The translations under genes and the position numbers were made by a program. Below are positions 19,881 through 27,421 of a stretch of DNA of 58,079 bases, in pieces. The stretch is from Bradyrhizobium sp. AUGA SZCCT0283 (GTDB lineage Bacteria; Pseudomonadota; Alphaproteobacteria; Rhizobiales; Xanthobacteraceae): positions 1 through 58,079 of the forward strand of contig NZ_JAFCLU010000039.1 in NCBI RefSeq assembly GCF_018130385.1, read 5' to 3'. Under the pieces are notes generated by a model that was given only the letters and a program-made list of their open reading frames with translations, searched no databases and was not told the origin of the DNA. Position 1 is the stretch's first letter; each line of letters opens with the position of its first letter.

Positions 19881-20110
19881 CGATGGAGCGCGGCCGAAAC
19901 CGCGCGATCCCGGGACATCGCGACCCGATTTGGTGAGTTTACGCAGGCTTTTCGAGCCGTAGCGCCAAACTTGCGCGCAACGTTGCGAACGCCGTACGAC
20001 GAAGCCACAAAGTTGGCAGCATCCTCAACCATGCGAGTCCCCGATTCATTGAGAACCCACAAATAGTGCGCGACTGTGAAAGGAGTATTGATCTCGCCAT
20101 GCAACTTCAC
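19877..20110 (-). CDS. Possible small ORF, doubtful
   Basis: A 77-codon frame with GTG start, opening MKLHGEINTPFTVAHYLWVL. The first 50 residues look protein-like and less GC-biased than typical shadows. The last part overlaps the start of the acyltransferase gene, and no ribosome site is visible. It may be a remnant of a larger gene. Low confidence. Confidence 0.25.
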   Translation of the reverse strand: MKLHGEINTPFTVAHYLWVLNESGTRMVEDAANFVASSYGVRNVARKFGATARKACVNSPNRVAMSRDRAVSAALHR

Positions 20111-20157
20111 GGCAGTCGGATCAACGCTCTCGCATTTTTAGGGGATTTTTAAGTATC

Positions 20158-20215
20158 TTCAATGACCGGCTGTGGGGCGGGATCGTGCTGCGATCCAACA
20201 AGGCCGGTCATTGAA
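20158..20215. repeat. Long perfect inverted repeat
   Basis: Arms TTCAATGACCGGC (20158-20170) and GCCGGTCATTGAA (20203-20215) are perfectly complementary. They enclose a second stem, GATCG/CGATC, around a five-base loop. A short T-run lies on the left side (TTTTTAGG...TTTTTAAG). It could be a small structured RNA, a terminator for leftward transcription or a small transposable element end. No second copy was seen in the window. Confidence 0.6.
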
Positions 20216-20288
20216 TCGCTGCGCGGTCCAGAATTCTGCTTCGCGCCGACCATTCGTTGAATGATTTTGATGGCGGCTTTGAGCGCCG

Positions 20289-20345
20289 CTAGATCCCGAG
20301 AAACCAAACGGCAAGGACAGTCCCGAGAACGGCCGCGCCGCGCCG
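20289..20345 (-). pseudogene. Degenerate third copy of the small AVWALGI ORF
   Basis: The minus strand encodes GAAVLGTVLAVWFLGI and a TAG stop, matching the C-terminus of the protein at 18506-18634. Upstream, the residues matching the LTG segment are in another frame, and no ribosome site is visible. It appears frameshifted. Confidence 0.5.
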
Positions 20346-20458
20346 CCGGCCCGGTAAGTTCGCCTTAACCCCACCCACGCATCGATCCGCGATTAACGTT
20401 CCCGGCATACTCTGGGTGTTATAGATATCCCGATACAACCGTTATTGGGCGTTGAGCC

Positions 20459-21040
20459 ATGAATCTCTTGATGCGTGCGGCCTTTGTTTTGGGTGGCATT
20501 TTTCTGGGCGTAAACCTGATCAACTACTTCGTCCTCGGCCACACCGGGGACTACCTGCCGGGCGGACAACGTATGGGCGAATGGAAAGAGGCCAAGATAC
20601 GCGAAGCCTGTTATCCCGCGCTTGAAAGCCCCGAGCGCGATGAGTTGCTGCCAAAGCTCACGAGCAACGAACATCGTGTCGACTGGCGAGACCTCAACCG
20701 GGCGAAAGAGATGACGGCGGCGCTGAACTGCTATCTCGTCACCCATCCGAACGCAATCTGCGAGCGGAACAATCGCGCCTACATCATCGATTACATCAAC
20801 CGCTATTTCGCGACGTTCGATGAAATGATGAATACCGCCAAGCGATATGGCGAATCCGAGATGTCCACGGTCAGGAATCTCTGGGACAGCCCTCGCAACC
20901 GGGCGATCAACGCGGCCTTGATGCAGGTCACCGGCAATGGCCGCCTGATCAAGGCTGATTTCGGCTGGACCGTCCCAGCGGCAATGAAGCCGTTGCTCGA
21001 CCGGTACAAGGGCACGACCGACAACTGTCCCAGGGCCTAG
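20459..21040 (+). CDS. Membrane-anchored unknown protein, tandem member A
   Basis: A 193-residue protein with one N-terminal hydrophobic segment (about 5-28, AAFVLGGIFLGVNLINYFVL), which is a signal anchor or uncleaved signal. The rest is soluble and probably periplasmic. It includes NAICERNNRAYIIDYINRYF and the C-terminal GRLIKADFGWTVPAAMK with a final cysteine in TTDNCPRA. The C-terminal half resembles that of the next gene. No family recognised. The ATG at 20459 gives a clean membrane anchor. It lies 17 bases before the next gene, so the pair is probably co-transcribed. Confidence 0.7.
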   Translation: MNLLMRAAFVLGGIFLGVNLINYFVLGHTGDYLPGGQRMGEWKEAKIREACYPALESPERDELLPKLTSNEHRVDWRDLNRAKEMTAALNCYLVTHPNAICERNNRAYIIDYINRYFATFDEMMNTAKRYGESEMSTVRNLWDSPRNRAINAALMQVTGNGRLIKADFGWTVPAAMKPLLDRYKGTTDNCPRA

Positions 21041-21057
21041 CAGCGGGAGCTTGAAAA

Positions 21058-21720
21058 TTGATCCGTCAGCTTCTCACCCTTATCCTGGCTTTCGTCGGCG
21101 GCTTCCTCATGGTCGGCGCGTGGATCTGGGCGCCGCAAATATCGAGCGCGATGTCAAGTTTCGTCTCGGTCGGGCCCAGTGTTTCGTTGTTCGCCGACGC
21201 CAATCGCCTCGGCCGGCCGGAGGTCGCGCCGGTCGTGCGGAGCTGCATTTTCCGCGTAGTGGACGTCGGTCCGGACGCGACGAAGATGGAGCCAAGTGCT
21301 GCATATTTCATCCTGAAGGCCGGCAGCATGCAGGCGAGCGTTGCCGCCCTGGCTGGCAAGCCAGATGATCCGAGATCCGGATTCCGGACGGTTCTTTCGG
21401 CTATCAAATGGGGAGAGTTGGCGAGCTGCATTTATGCGCAGGACGATCGCGAACTCTGCGACCCCGATAACCGTGCGGCGATGGTCGAGGCCACCACGAA
21501 GTTCTTTGCTTTCGCAAAGCAGGCGGAAGCGTCCAAGTCGCCGATCGCAGGTGGCGACGCAAGCGTCATCGAAAATTTCAGCGATAAATTGTTGAACGCA
21601 CTCAAGAACCACCGGCGCTATGGCACGCTTGTTGCTGCTGATTTCGGCAGCTTCACCGCGCCCGAGATCATGCGGATCATGCGTGAGGAGAAAGAGACCC
21701 GCGATATCTGCAAGCGTTGA
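21058..21720 (+). CDS. Membrane-anchored unknown protein, tandem member B
   Basis: A 220-residue protein starting at TTG, with an N-terminal hydrophobic segment (MIRQLLTLILAFVGGFLMVG) and a soluble, probably periplasmic body. Shared features with member A are the pattern C..(D/N)NRA, a G-x-L-x-x-ADFG-x3-(A)P-x2-M segment near the C-terminus and a final T-x-D-x-C-x-R. The two are therefore likely divergent paralogues, but identity looks low and should be tested. Start choice is uncertain because no strong ribosome site is visible before the TTG. No known domain seen. Confidence 0.65.
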   Translation: MIRQLLTLILAFVGGFLMVGAWIWAPQISSAMSSFVSVGPSVSLFADANRLGRPEVAPVVRSCIFRVVDVGPDATKMEPSAAYFILKAGSMQASVAALAGKPDDPRSGFRTVLSAIKWGELASCIYAQDDRELCDPDNRAAMVEATTKFFAFAKQAEASKSPIAGGDASVIENFSDKLLNALKNHRRYGTLVAADFGSFTAPEIMRIMREEKETRDICKR

Positions 21721-22193
21721 CGTCCGGGCGATGAAATATTGCGAGCTGCGAGCGCCGGGCCCGTTTTGATCGACAACCGGTTCACGCGGCGTTTCCGATA
21801 CGGCGCTGCTGACCCGCATCATGAACGAGGTGCCGCGGGTCGTCGGCGTCAAGCAGAGCGCGGGCGATCTGAAACTGTTCGCCAGCTATGCCGGCGTGCA
21901 CGCGCGACGCGCAGTCGCTGCAGGGCAGCCAACGATATTCTCTCGCGCACCGATGCCGGAAGCTTCGCCCGTGCAGCAGGCCGCCATCCGGAAAAGCGCT
22001 GGAAGGATTGGGCGCGCTGGGTAGCTCTCGCGAGGCGGCCGTAAATTCCGCCGCACGAAAACGTCCGCGAGACTTCGAACCCGCCTTTCGCACGGGCGGC
22101 TTTACCGGCAGTCGCGAGCTGTTACTGTGCCTGTTGGCACGGGCTCCGTTTCCATGAGGGCTCCAACTCAAAAAAGCCGAGGTAGCGATCTCA
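21721..22193. other. Gap with a gene remnant
   Basis: A 473-base gap between the unknown pair and the SDR gene. It contains the dihydrodipicolinate-synthase-like scrap at 21791-22024 and no intact gene. Confidence 0.5.
21791..22024 (+). pseudogene. Dihydrodipicolinate synthase family fragment
   Basis: The plus-strand frame reads DTALLTRIMNEVPRVVGVKQ followed by SAGDLKLFA. This is the segment of DHDPS/NAL-family aldolases that carries the KxSxGD motif after the VVGVK strand. The sequence before it and the C-terminal barrel are missing, and after FASYAG the frame no longer looks like the family. I therefore call it a decayed gene. The parent could be any DapA-like aldolase. Confidence 0.5.
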
Positions 22194-23162
22194 ATGAAGG
22201 ATTTTGCCGGAAAGTTTGCCGTGATCACCGGAGGCGGCACGGGCATGGGCCGCGAACTCGCGCGCCAGCTCGTGGCCGAAGGCTGCAATGTCGCGATGTG
22301 CGACGTTTCCCCGGAGGCGATGGCCGAGACCAAGCGGCTGTGCGAGGCGGAAAAGTTGCCGCAGGGGCTGCGCGTCACCACGCATGTCGCCGACGTCTCG
22401 ATCGAGAACCATCTCCAGCGTTTTCGCGATGAGCTGATCGAACAGCAGGCGACCGACAATATCCATCTGTTGTTCAACAATGCCGGCATTGGCGGCGGCG
22501 GCAGCCTGTTCACCAACACGCGCGAGCAGTGGGAGCGCACCTTCAACATCTGCTGGGGCGGCGTTTATCTCGGCGTCCGCACCTTCCTGCCGTTGATGAT
22601 GAAGGCGGACGAGGCCCACATCGTCAACACATCGAGCGTCAATGGCTTCTGGGCGTCCGTGGGATTGGGTGCGTCGCACACCGCCTACAGCGCCGCCAAG
22701 TTCGCGGTGAAAGGGTTTACCGAAGCGCTGATGACGGACCTGCGGCTCAACGCGCCGCACATCAAATGCTCTGTCGTGATGCCCGGGCATATCGGCACCT
22801 CGATCGTTTCCAATTCGCGCAAGATCCAAAGCGGATCGGAATCCGAAGAACTGAGCCCGAATGAAATCCTGGCCACGCGGCAGCGCCTGAAGGGCATGGG
22901 CATCGATACCGCGCCGATGTCGGACGATGACATCCAGAAGATCGCACTCGACCGCGCGCGCACCTTCCGCGACGAGGCGCCGACCACGGCGGCGGCCGCA
23001 GCAAAGATCATCCTCGACGGCGTCAAGGCCGAGCGCTGGCGCATTCTCGTCGGCGACGACGCCCACAAGCTCGACGAGCGGGTGCGGCAGACCCCGGAAA
23101 AGGCCTACACGCCGGAGTTCTACAAGAGCTTTACGGAAGAGGTCGGCTGGCGGCTCGGATAG
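22194..23162 (+). CDS. Short-chain dehydrogenase/reductase
   Basis: A 322-residue NAD(P)-dependent oxidoreductase of the classical SDR fold. The Rossmann motif TGGGTGMGRE lies at about 13-22, NNAGIGGGG follows, and the catalytic Ser and YSAAK are in the segment after IVNTSSVNGF. The C-terminal 70 residues are longer than the minimal SDR and may close the substrate pocket. The substrate is unknown. An inverted repeat follows the stop (23168-23197). The next gene is convergent. Confidence 0.93.
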   Translation: MKDFAGKFAVITGGGTGMGRELARQLVAEGCNVAMCDVSPEAMAETKRLCEAEKLPQGLRVTTHVADVSIENHLQRFRDELIEQQATDNIHLLFNNAGIGGGGSLFTNTREQWERTFNICWGGVYLGVRTFLPLMMKADEAHIVNTSSVNGFWASVGLGASHTAYSAAKFAVKGFTEALMTDLRLNAPHIKCSVVMPGHIGTSIVSNSRKIQSGSESEELSPNEILATRQRLKGMGIDTAPMSDDDIQKIALDRARTFRDEAPTTAAAAAKIILDGVKAERWRILVGDDAHKLDERVRQTPEKAYTPEFYKSFTEEVGWRLG

Positions 23163-23167
23163 AGTCT

Positions 23168-23197
23168 CGCGGTTCTGATTTTTGAATCAGAACCGCG
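23168..23197. terminator. Bidirectional hairpin between SDR and gcrA
   Basis: CGCGGTTCTGATT and AATCAGAACCGCG form a perfect 13-base stem with a TTTG loop. It lies five bases after the SDR stop, between two convergent genes. There is no long U-tract, so the efficiency of termination is uncertain. Confidence 0.6.
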
Positions 23198-23251
23198 GCT
23201 CCTCTTTGTTGACGCGTTTTCTCGCGAGGCCTTGCCGAAAGCGCGATTGCC

Positions 23252-23722
23252 TTATCCGCGCACAACGCGCTGGCGCGAGCCCGGACGATAGGCGAGGCGG
23301 TGGTGGCCTGGGCAATAGGGCATGCCTTCCACCGGCGTGTTGCCGCAAAAGCAAAAATCCTCGGCGCCGGGCGTGCTGATCGGCCAACGGCACCGTTTGT
23401 TGCTGAGTTCGAATAGCGAGCAGCGGCGTTCGCTTGCGATCGGCTCCTCCTGGAGTGGCTGTGCGTTTTCGTAGACGGCCTGCAGGATTTGATACTGCAG
23501 CCGGGGAACGGATTTCCTGGTGCGCTCTCGGGCGGCCTTGGTCGGACGCGGTTCGGCACGGGCCGGGCCGCGCGTCAACTGGAGGCGGGCAAGTTTGCCG
23601 ATCACTGCGTTGCGACTGACGCCGATGCTGGCTGCGATCTCGCGGCAGGTGAGGCCGGCTTCAAAATGACTCTTCAGCAATTCGATGCGATCGGTAGTCC
23701 AGGTCGGTACATTCGTAAGCAT
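23252..23722 (-). CDS. gcrA: GcrA cell-cycle regulator
   Basis: A 156-residue GcrA-family protein. In Caulobacter GcrA binds RNA polymerase sigma70 and CcrM-methylated GANTC sites to control cell-cycle genes. The N-terminal helix-turn-helix shows WTTDRIELLKSHFEAGLTC and IGVSRNAVIGKLARL. The C-terminal part holds the cysteines of RRCSLFELSNKRCRWPI and FCFCGNTPVEGMPYCPGH, expected for the sigma-contact domain. I chose Met at 23722 (MLTNVPTW); an alternative start five codons upstream is in frame. The inverted repeat at 23730-23751 overlaps the upstream region. Confidence 0.92.
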   Translation of the reverse strand: MLTNVPTWTTDRIELLKSHFEAGLTCREIAASIGVSRNAVIGKLARLQLTRGPARAEPRPTKAARERTRKSVPRLQYQILQAVYENAQPLQEEPIASERRCSLFELSNKRCRWPISTPGAEDFCFCGNTPVEGMPYCPGHHRLAYRPGSRQRVVRG

Positions 23723-23729
23723 GTTTCTC

Positions 23730-23751
23730 GGTTCCACATTCTGTGTGAACC
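23730..23751. promoter_or_regulatory. Inverted repeat upstream of gcrA
   Basis: GGTTC-C-ACA and TGTG-T-GAACC form an imperfect inverted repeat just before the gcrA start codon. If the start is at 23722, it covers the ribosome-binding region. It is a candidate operator or a translational hairpin. Confidence 0.35.
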
Positions 23752-23772
23752 GCCGCGTTCCGAAAATTCCCG

Positions 23773-23973
23773 TCAGGACGCCTTTCCGTTGTCGCGGATC
23801 GCAAGCAGCCCGTCCTTGATGGCGAGCCGAATGCCTTCCTCGATCAAAGTCCTTGCGACGCCGGGAACGCTGGTGCCGTGGGTGCCCTGTCTCACCAGTC
23901 TTTCGAGATAGTTGATGGTCGAGAGCGCCAACGTAACGGGAACGCGGTCGGTTTCGGCTTTTTCTGTAGCCAT
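23773..23973 (-). CDS. Small protein, possibly ribbon-helix-helix
   Basis: A 66-residue protein, MATEKAETDRVPVTLALSTI onward. The strand VPVTLALSTINYLERL and the following helix GVARTLIEEGIRLAIKDG suggest a ribbon-helix-helix DNA-binding fold, as in CopG/Arc-like regulators. I recall close relatives across Bradyrhizobium but no function. It lies 50 bases upstream of gcrA on the same strand, so it may be in the same transcript. Its upstream region is AT-rich and has two GANTC sites (24019-24023 and 24043-24047), the CcrM methylation motif. Confidence 0.65.
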   Translation of the reverse strand: MATEKAETDRVPVTLALSTINYLERLVRQGTHGTSVPGVARTLIEEGIRLAIKDGLLAIRDNGKAS

Positions 23974-24076
23974 GGAGAACGCTAACTTTTAAACGATGTA
24001 CTGAAAAGTTACTATTTAGACTCTATTTAGTTTTGCACACATGAGTCAAACGACTTGTGGATAGCTTCCTATCCAT
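23974..24076. promoter_or_regulatory. AT-rich promoter region with two GANTC sites
   Basis: This is one of the most AT-rich stretches in the window. GACTC at 24019-24023 and GAGTC at 24043-24047 are CcrM-type methylation sites. It is the likely promoter of the gene at 23773-23973 and possibly of gcrA. Confidence 0.4.
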
Positions 24077-24262
24077 TTGAAAAAGCGGTTAAAAATCCAA
24101 GGGTGGGTCTGTGGATTGGCTGCGCACGTCGTGCGCGGAGCTCCCGGCGGTGCTCGGCCGCATTCACTGCCGCGGCGAAACGATCCAGCCGTGCGTCAAT
24201 TTCTTGATTGCCTCGCGCTGCAGGGAATGCCGATGATGTCCGGGGACGGCGGCAAGGGCGCA

Positions 24263-24610
24263 ATGACGGTAACGAACGGTCTCTACACCATTCAGATCGA
24301 GATGACGGACGGCGGACACGGCCGCGCCAACGGCGTGATCGTGCTGCACGACGGCAAGATCGCCGGCGGCGACTCATATTTCTATTACACGGGCTCCTAT
24401 CGCGCCGATCGCGGCAAATGGCGCGGCGAATTGATCACCAACGAGCACACGAAGTCGGTCGGCAGCCGGCCGCTGTTCGGCGGGCGCGAAGTCGCCTGCG
24501 GCTTTACCGGCGCCTATTCCGCCGACGCGGCGGAAGTGAATGGAACGGCGCTGGTCGGAAAGACCAGCGTGGTGTTTCACGCCAGGCTGCAGTTGCGTTC
24601 GGAGTTCTGA
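24263..24610 (+). CDS. GrlR-like regulatory protein
   Basis: A 115-residue protein. It reads MTVTNGLYTIQIEM, then GVIVLHDGKIAGGDSYFYYT, a Lys-Trp-Arg-Gly strand with GELITNEHT, and RPLFGGREVACGFTG. This pattern matches my recollection of the family annotated as type III secretion negative regulator GrlR in rhizobia, a small beta-barrel. No secretion genes are nearby, so the name probably reflects fold rather than role. The frame is open from 24077, but the upstream 62 residues do not fit the family, so I chose the Met at 24263. Confidence 0.7.
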   Translation: MTVTNGLYTIQIEMTDGGHGRANGVIVLHDGKIAGGDSYFYYTGSYRADRGKWRGELITNEHTKSVGSRPLFGGREVACGFTGAYSADAAEVNGTALVGKTSVVFHARLQLRSEF

Positions 24611-24618
24611 ACGCGGCG

Positions 24619-25560
24619 TCAGCCGTGCACGACCGTCTTCGCGATCATGCAGTGAATGCCCTTGGAGCCGTTGACGGTCTGCGTGACGCGCAAATCGGCG
24701 GCGAGGCTGCACAGCGTGTAGGCGTCCTCGCGCGAGAGATTGCGCTTCTCGCCGAGCAGCACGATCATGTCGCGCAGCGCGCGCACCACGCATTGATCGA
24801 GATCGGGATCCATCGCCATCGTCATGTAATGATCAGCCGTTTCCGCGCGGGGATAATCAAGCCGCAGATCCTTGCGCAGCGTCAGCCGAAAGCGGCCCTG
24901 CAGCGCGGTCTCGATCGCGGTGACGCAGACTTCGCCATCGCCCTGCACGCCGTGGCCGTCGCCGCAGGAGAACAGCGCCCCCGGCACGAATACCGGCAGA
25001 TACAATTTAGCGCCGGCGCCCAGTTCCTTGTTGTCGAGGTTGCCGCCCATCGCGCGCGGGATCAGCGAGGTGATGCGGCCCCAGGCGGGTGGAGGCGCCA
25101 CGCCCATCACGCCGAAGAACGGCTTAAGCGGCAGGTCGAGCCCCCACGGCATCCGGCCCACCATGCGTTCACGATCGAGCGGAATGTTCAGGATCCGCGT
25201 CTCGTGGAAATCGTCGGGCAGGGTGCCCGCCAGCGGACGGATCAGATTGTAACCCCAGTCCTGCCGGAGCTGGACGTCGAGGATGGCGACCTCGAGCACG
25301 TCGCCGGGCTCGGCGCCGGCAACCGCAACCGGGCCGGTGAGAATGTGGCCCGGCACCATGCGCTCGCTGCGGGCGTGAATGTCGGCAAGCTCGGGAGGGA
25401 CGTGAAACTTGCTGCGGTCCGGCACCACGTCCGGGCCGCCGGTCACGGTGTCGATGGTGACTTCGTCGCCGCTGGCGATGGTCAAGACGGGCTTCAATTT
25501 GGCTTCGAAGAAGCCCCAGTGGCAGGTTTCGGGGCTGGAATGCAGGTGATGATGGGGCAT
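24619..25560 (-). CDS. Acetamidase/formamidase family protein
   Basis: A 313-residue amidase-fold protein (FmdA/AmdA). It begins MPHHHLHSSPETCHWGFFEA. Segments LDVQLRQDWGYN, GVMGVAPPP and FSCGDGHGVQGDGEV belong to the family; the last one carries metal/active-site residues. Family members hydrolyse short aliphatic amides such as formamide or acetamide to ammonia and the acid. An in-frame start at 25590 would add ten residues; neither start has a clear ribosome site. It is convergent with the GrlR-like gene and divergent from ydcF. Confidence 0.92.
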   Translation of the reverse strand: MPHHHLHSSPETCHWGFFEAKLKPVLTIASGDEVTIDTVTGGPDVVPDRSKFHVPPELADIHARSERMVPGHILTGPVAVAGAEPGDVLEVAILDVQLRQDWGYNLIRPLAGTLPDDFHETRILNIPLDRERMVGRMPWGLDLPLKPFFGVMGVAPPPAWGRITSLIPRAMGGNLDNKELGAGAKLYLPVFVPGALFSCGDGHGVQGDGEVCVTAIETALQGRFRLTLRKDLRLDYPRAETADHYMTMAMDPDLDQCVVRALRDMIVLLGEKRNLSREDAYTLCSLAADLRVTQTVNGSKGIHCMIAKTVVHG

Positions 25561-25627
25561 GAGGAGGGCTTTTGGTTGCTGCAATGGCATCGTATGACGC
25601 TGTACCAGACATTGTCAGAGGCTTCCC

Positions 25628-26431
25628 TTGTTTTTTGTCCTGTCCAAAACGCTCGGCTACCTGCTGTTGCCGACGAATTTCCTGATCGCTATCGGTTTCG
25701 TCGGCGCCATTCTGATGGTGACGCGCTTTGCATCGCTCGGCCGCAAGCTCGTGATGGCGGCCGTGCTGCTTCTCGTGATCTGCGGGCTGTCGCCACTCGG
25801 AAAAGCTTTGCTCTATCCCCTGGAGCAGCGCTTTCCGTCATGGGACGCCGCTCACGGCGCGCCTGATGGCATCATCGTGCTGGGGGCGTCGATCGAAGCC
25901 GATCTCTCCCTGGCGCATGGGACGCCGGTGGTTCGAGGCGCGCCGGACCGGATCATCGCGGCCGCCGCGCTGGCGAGGCGATATCCGAACGCGCGCGTAG
26001 TTTTTTCCGGCGGCAGCGCGAACCTCGTCTCGAACGATGCCAGGGAAGCCGATTTCGCGGGCACTATCTTCGAAAGCCTCGGCGTCGACAAATCGCGGCT
26101 GATCATGGAACGGCGATCGCGCAACACGCAGGAGAACGCCGAATTCTCCAAGGCGCTGGTTAAGCCGAAGGACGGCGAACGATGGTTGCTGGTGACCTCG
26201 GCCTTTCATATGCCGCGATCGGTCGGCTTGTTTCGAAAAGCGGGGTTTGCGGTCGAGCCCTATCCCGTCGATTGGCGGGTCGGCGGAGGCGACGACCTGA
26301 TGACGCTTTCAAACGTCGCCATCGAAGGGCTGGCGCGGACCGACCTCGCGGTGCGCGAATGGATGGGCCTCATTGCATACCGGCTCACCGGCAAGATCGA
26401 TGAATTGTTGCCGGGGCCGGCGCCGAAGTAA
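25628..26431 (+). CDS. YdcF/ElyC family protein (DUF218)
   Basis: A 267-residue protein with two N-terminal transmembrane helices (about 10-32 and 38-62) and a DUF218 domain (about 78-245). Domain motifs include DGIIVLGASIEADL, ARVVFSGGSAN, the segment ERRSRNTQENAEF and LLVTSAFHMPRS. E. coli relatives (ElyC, SanA) affect envelope integrity and lipid-II-dependent steps. The start is TTG at 25628, right before the first helix. No partner genes nearby suggest a specific substrate. Confidence 0.9.
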   Translation: MFFVLSKTLGYLLLPTNFLIAIGFVGAILMVTRFASLGRKLVMAAVLLLVICGLSPLGKALLYPLEQRFPSWDAAHGAPDGIIVLGASIEADLSLAHGTPVVRGAPDRIIAAAALARRYPNARVVFSGGSANLVSNDAREADFAGTIFESLGVDKSRLIMERRSRNTQENAEFSKALVKPKDGERWLLVTSAFHMPRSVGLFRKAGFAVEPYPVDWRVGGGDDLMTLSNVAIEGLARTDLAVREWMGLIAYRLTGKIDELLPGPAPK

Positions 26432-26506
26432 GAGGTCGCACCCCCCATCCAGCCGGGCTACAATCACGCAAGGCGCTTGTTCAGCGCGCCGATTGGGAGT
26501 TTTGCC

Positions 26507-27292
26507 ATGCAACAGCAAACGCCGCCGGAAGCGCTCGATTTGGCCGGCATGGTCGCCGACCTGAACAGCCTGCTTCGGCTGAAGACGACCGTGATCGGCA
26601 TCAAGATGTTTGCCCGCGTCGAGGAGATGACCGCGATCCCGAAGATCCGGCGTCCCTCGGCGGTGCATACCACCGACCAGATCGTCAGTATGGCCTCGCG
26701 GCTCGGCTGGACCGTGGGCATCACGGGCGACGATCTCGTCGGCGCGCAGTGCCGCGCAGTGATTGGACTGGCGCCGCAGGACGAAAAGTTTCTCGCCGGC
26801 GAAAACTATGTTGGCGTCTGGCATGGCACGGCCGAGGACGCGCGCAAGCGCCAGGAAGCGCTCGACGTCGTGCCCTACGGCCAGTATCAGGCGATGGCGG
26901 TGAGCCCGCTCACCAGCGGCCGGCTCAATCCGCCGGATATTTGTCTGGTCTACGCCACGCCCGGCCAGATGATCATTCTCATCAACGGCCTGCAATATAC
27001 CGGCTACAAGAAATTCGAATGGGGCGTGGTCGGCGAGACCGCGTGCGCGGATTCCTGGGGCAGGGCGCTCAAGACCGGAGAGCCGTCGCTCTCGTTGCCG
27101 TGCTTTGCCGAGCGGCGCTATGGCGGCGTGCCCGACGAAGAGATGCTGATGGCGCTCAAGCCTGAGCATCTTGCCAAGGCCATCGTCGGCATGAAGCAAT
27201 TGGCGAAGAACGGCCTGCGCTATCCGATTGCGCCCTATGGCATCCAGGCCGACGTGCGCGCCGGCATGGGCGTGTCATACGCGAAGAAATAG
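26507..27292 (+). CDS. DUF169 family protein
   Basis: A 261-residue protein of the DUF169 family, whose biochemical role is unknown to me. It has no signal peptide or membrane segment. Features include the segment KTTVIGIKMF, conserved cysteines in GAQCRAVIGL, GETACADSWG and LPCFAERRYGG, and a C-terminal IAPYGIQADVRAGMGVSY. The spaced cysteines suggest metal or cofactor binding, but that is inference. The ATG at 26507 is supported by GGGAG eight bases upstream. It is isolated between unrelated genes. Confidence 0.88.
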   Translation: MQQQTPPEALDLAGMVADLNSLLRLKTTVIGIKMFARVEEMTAIPKIRRPSAVHTTDQIVSMASRLGWTVGITGDDLVGAQCRAVIGLAPQDEKFLAGENYVGVWHGTAEDARKRQEALDVVPYGQYQAMAVSPLTSGRLNPPDICLVYATPGQMIILINGLQYTGYKKFEWGVVGETACADSWGRALKTGEPSLSLPCFAERRYGGVPDEEMLMALKPEHLAKAIVGMKQLAKNGLRYPIAPYGIQADVRAGMGVSYAKK

Positions 27293-27295
27293 CCA

Positions 27296-27383
27296 CGTCA
27301 TTGCGAGGAGCGATAGCGACGAAGCAATCCGTACTGCTGCAGCGGGGCCATTTTATGGATTGCTTCGCTTGGCTCGCAATGAC
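27296..27383. repeat. GTCATTGCGAG/GAAGCAATCC palindromic repeat, copy 1
   Basis: Begins CGTCATTGCGAGGAGCGATA and ends GCTCGCAATGAC, with inner arms GAAGCAATCC and GGATTGCTTC. Further copies lie at 30005-30125 and 50264-50342, and a lone arm at 57881-57893. It is an intergenic repeat family common in Bradyrhizobium. Confidence 0.85.
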
Positions 27384-27421
27384 AAGAACGCCCGAGAATT
27401 CATCTTAAGGAACTCCGCAAC

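Larger units (their letters stand above)
20111..20458. other. Intergenic region with hairpin and ORF remnant
   Basis: The 348-base gap holds the long inverted repeat at 20158-20215 and the degenerate third copy of the small membrane ORF (20289-20345). No intact gene was identified. Confidence 0.5.
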
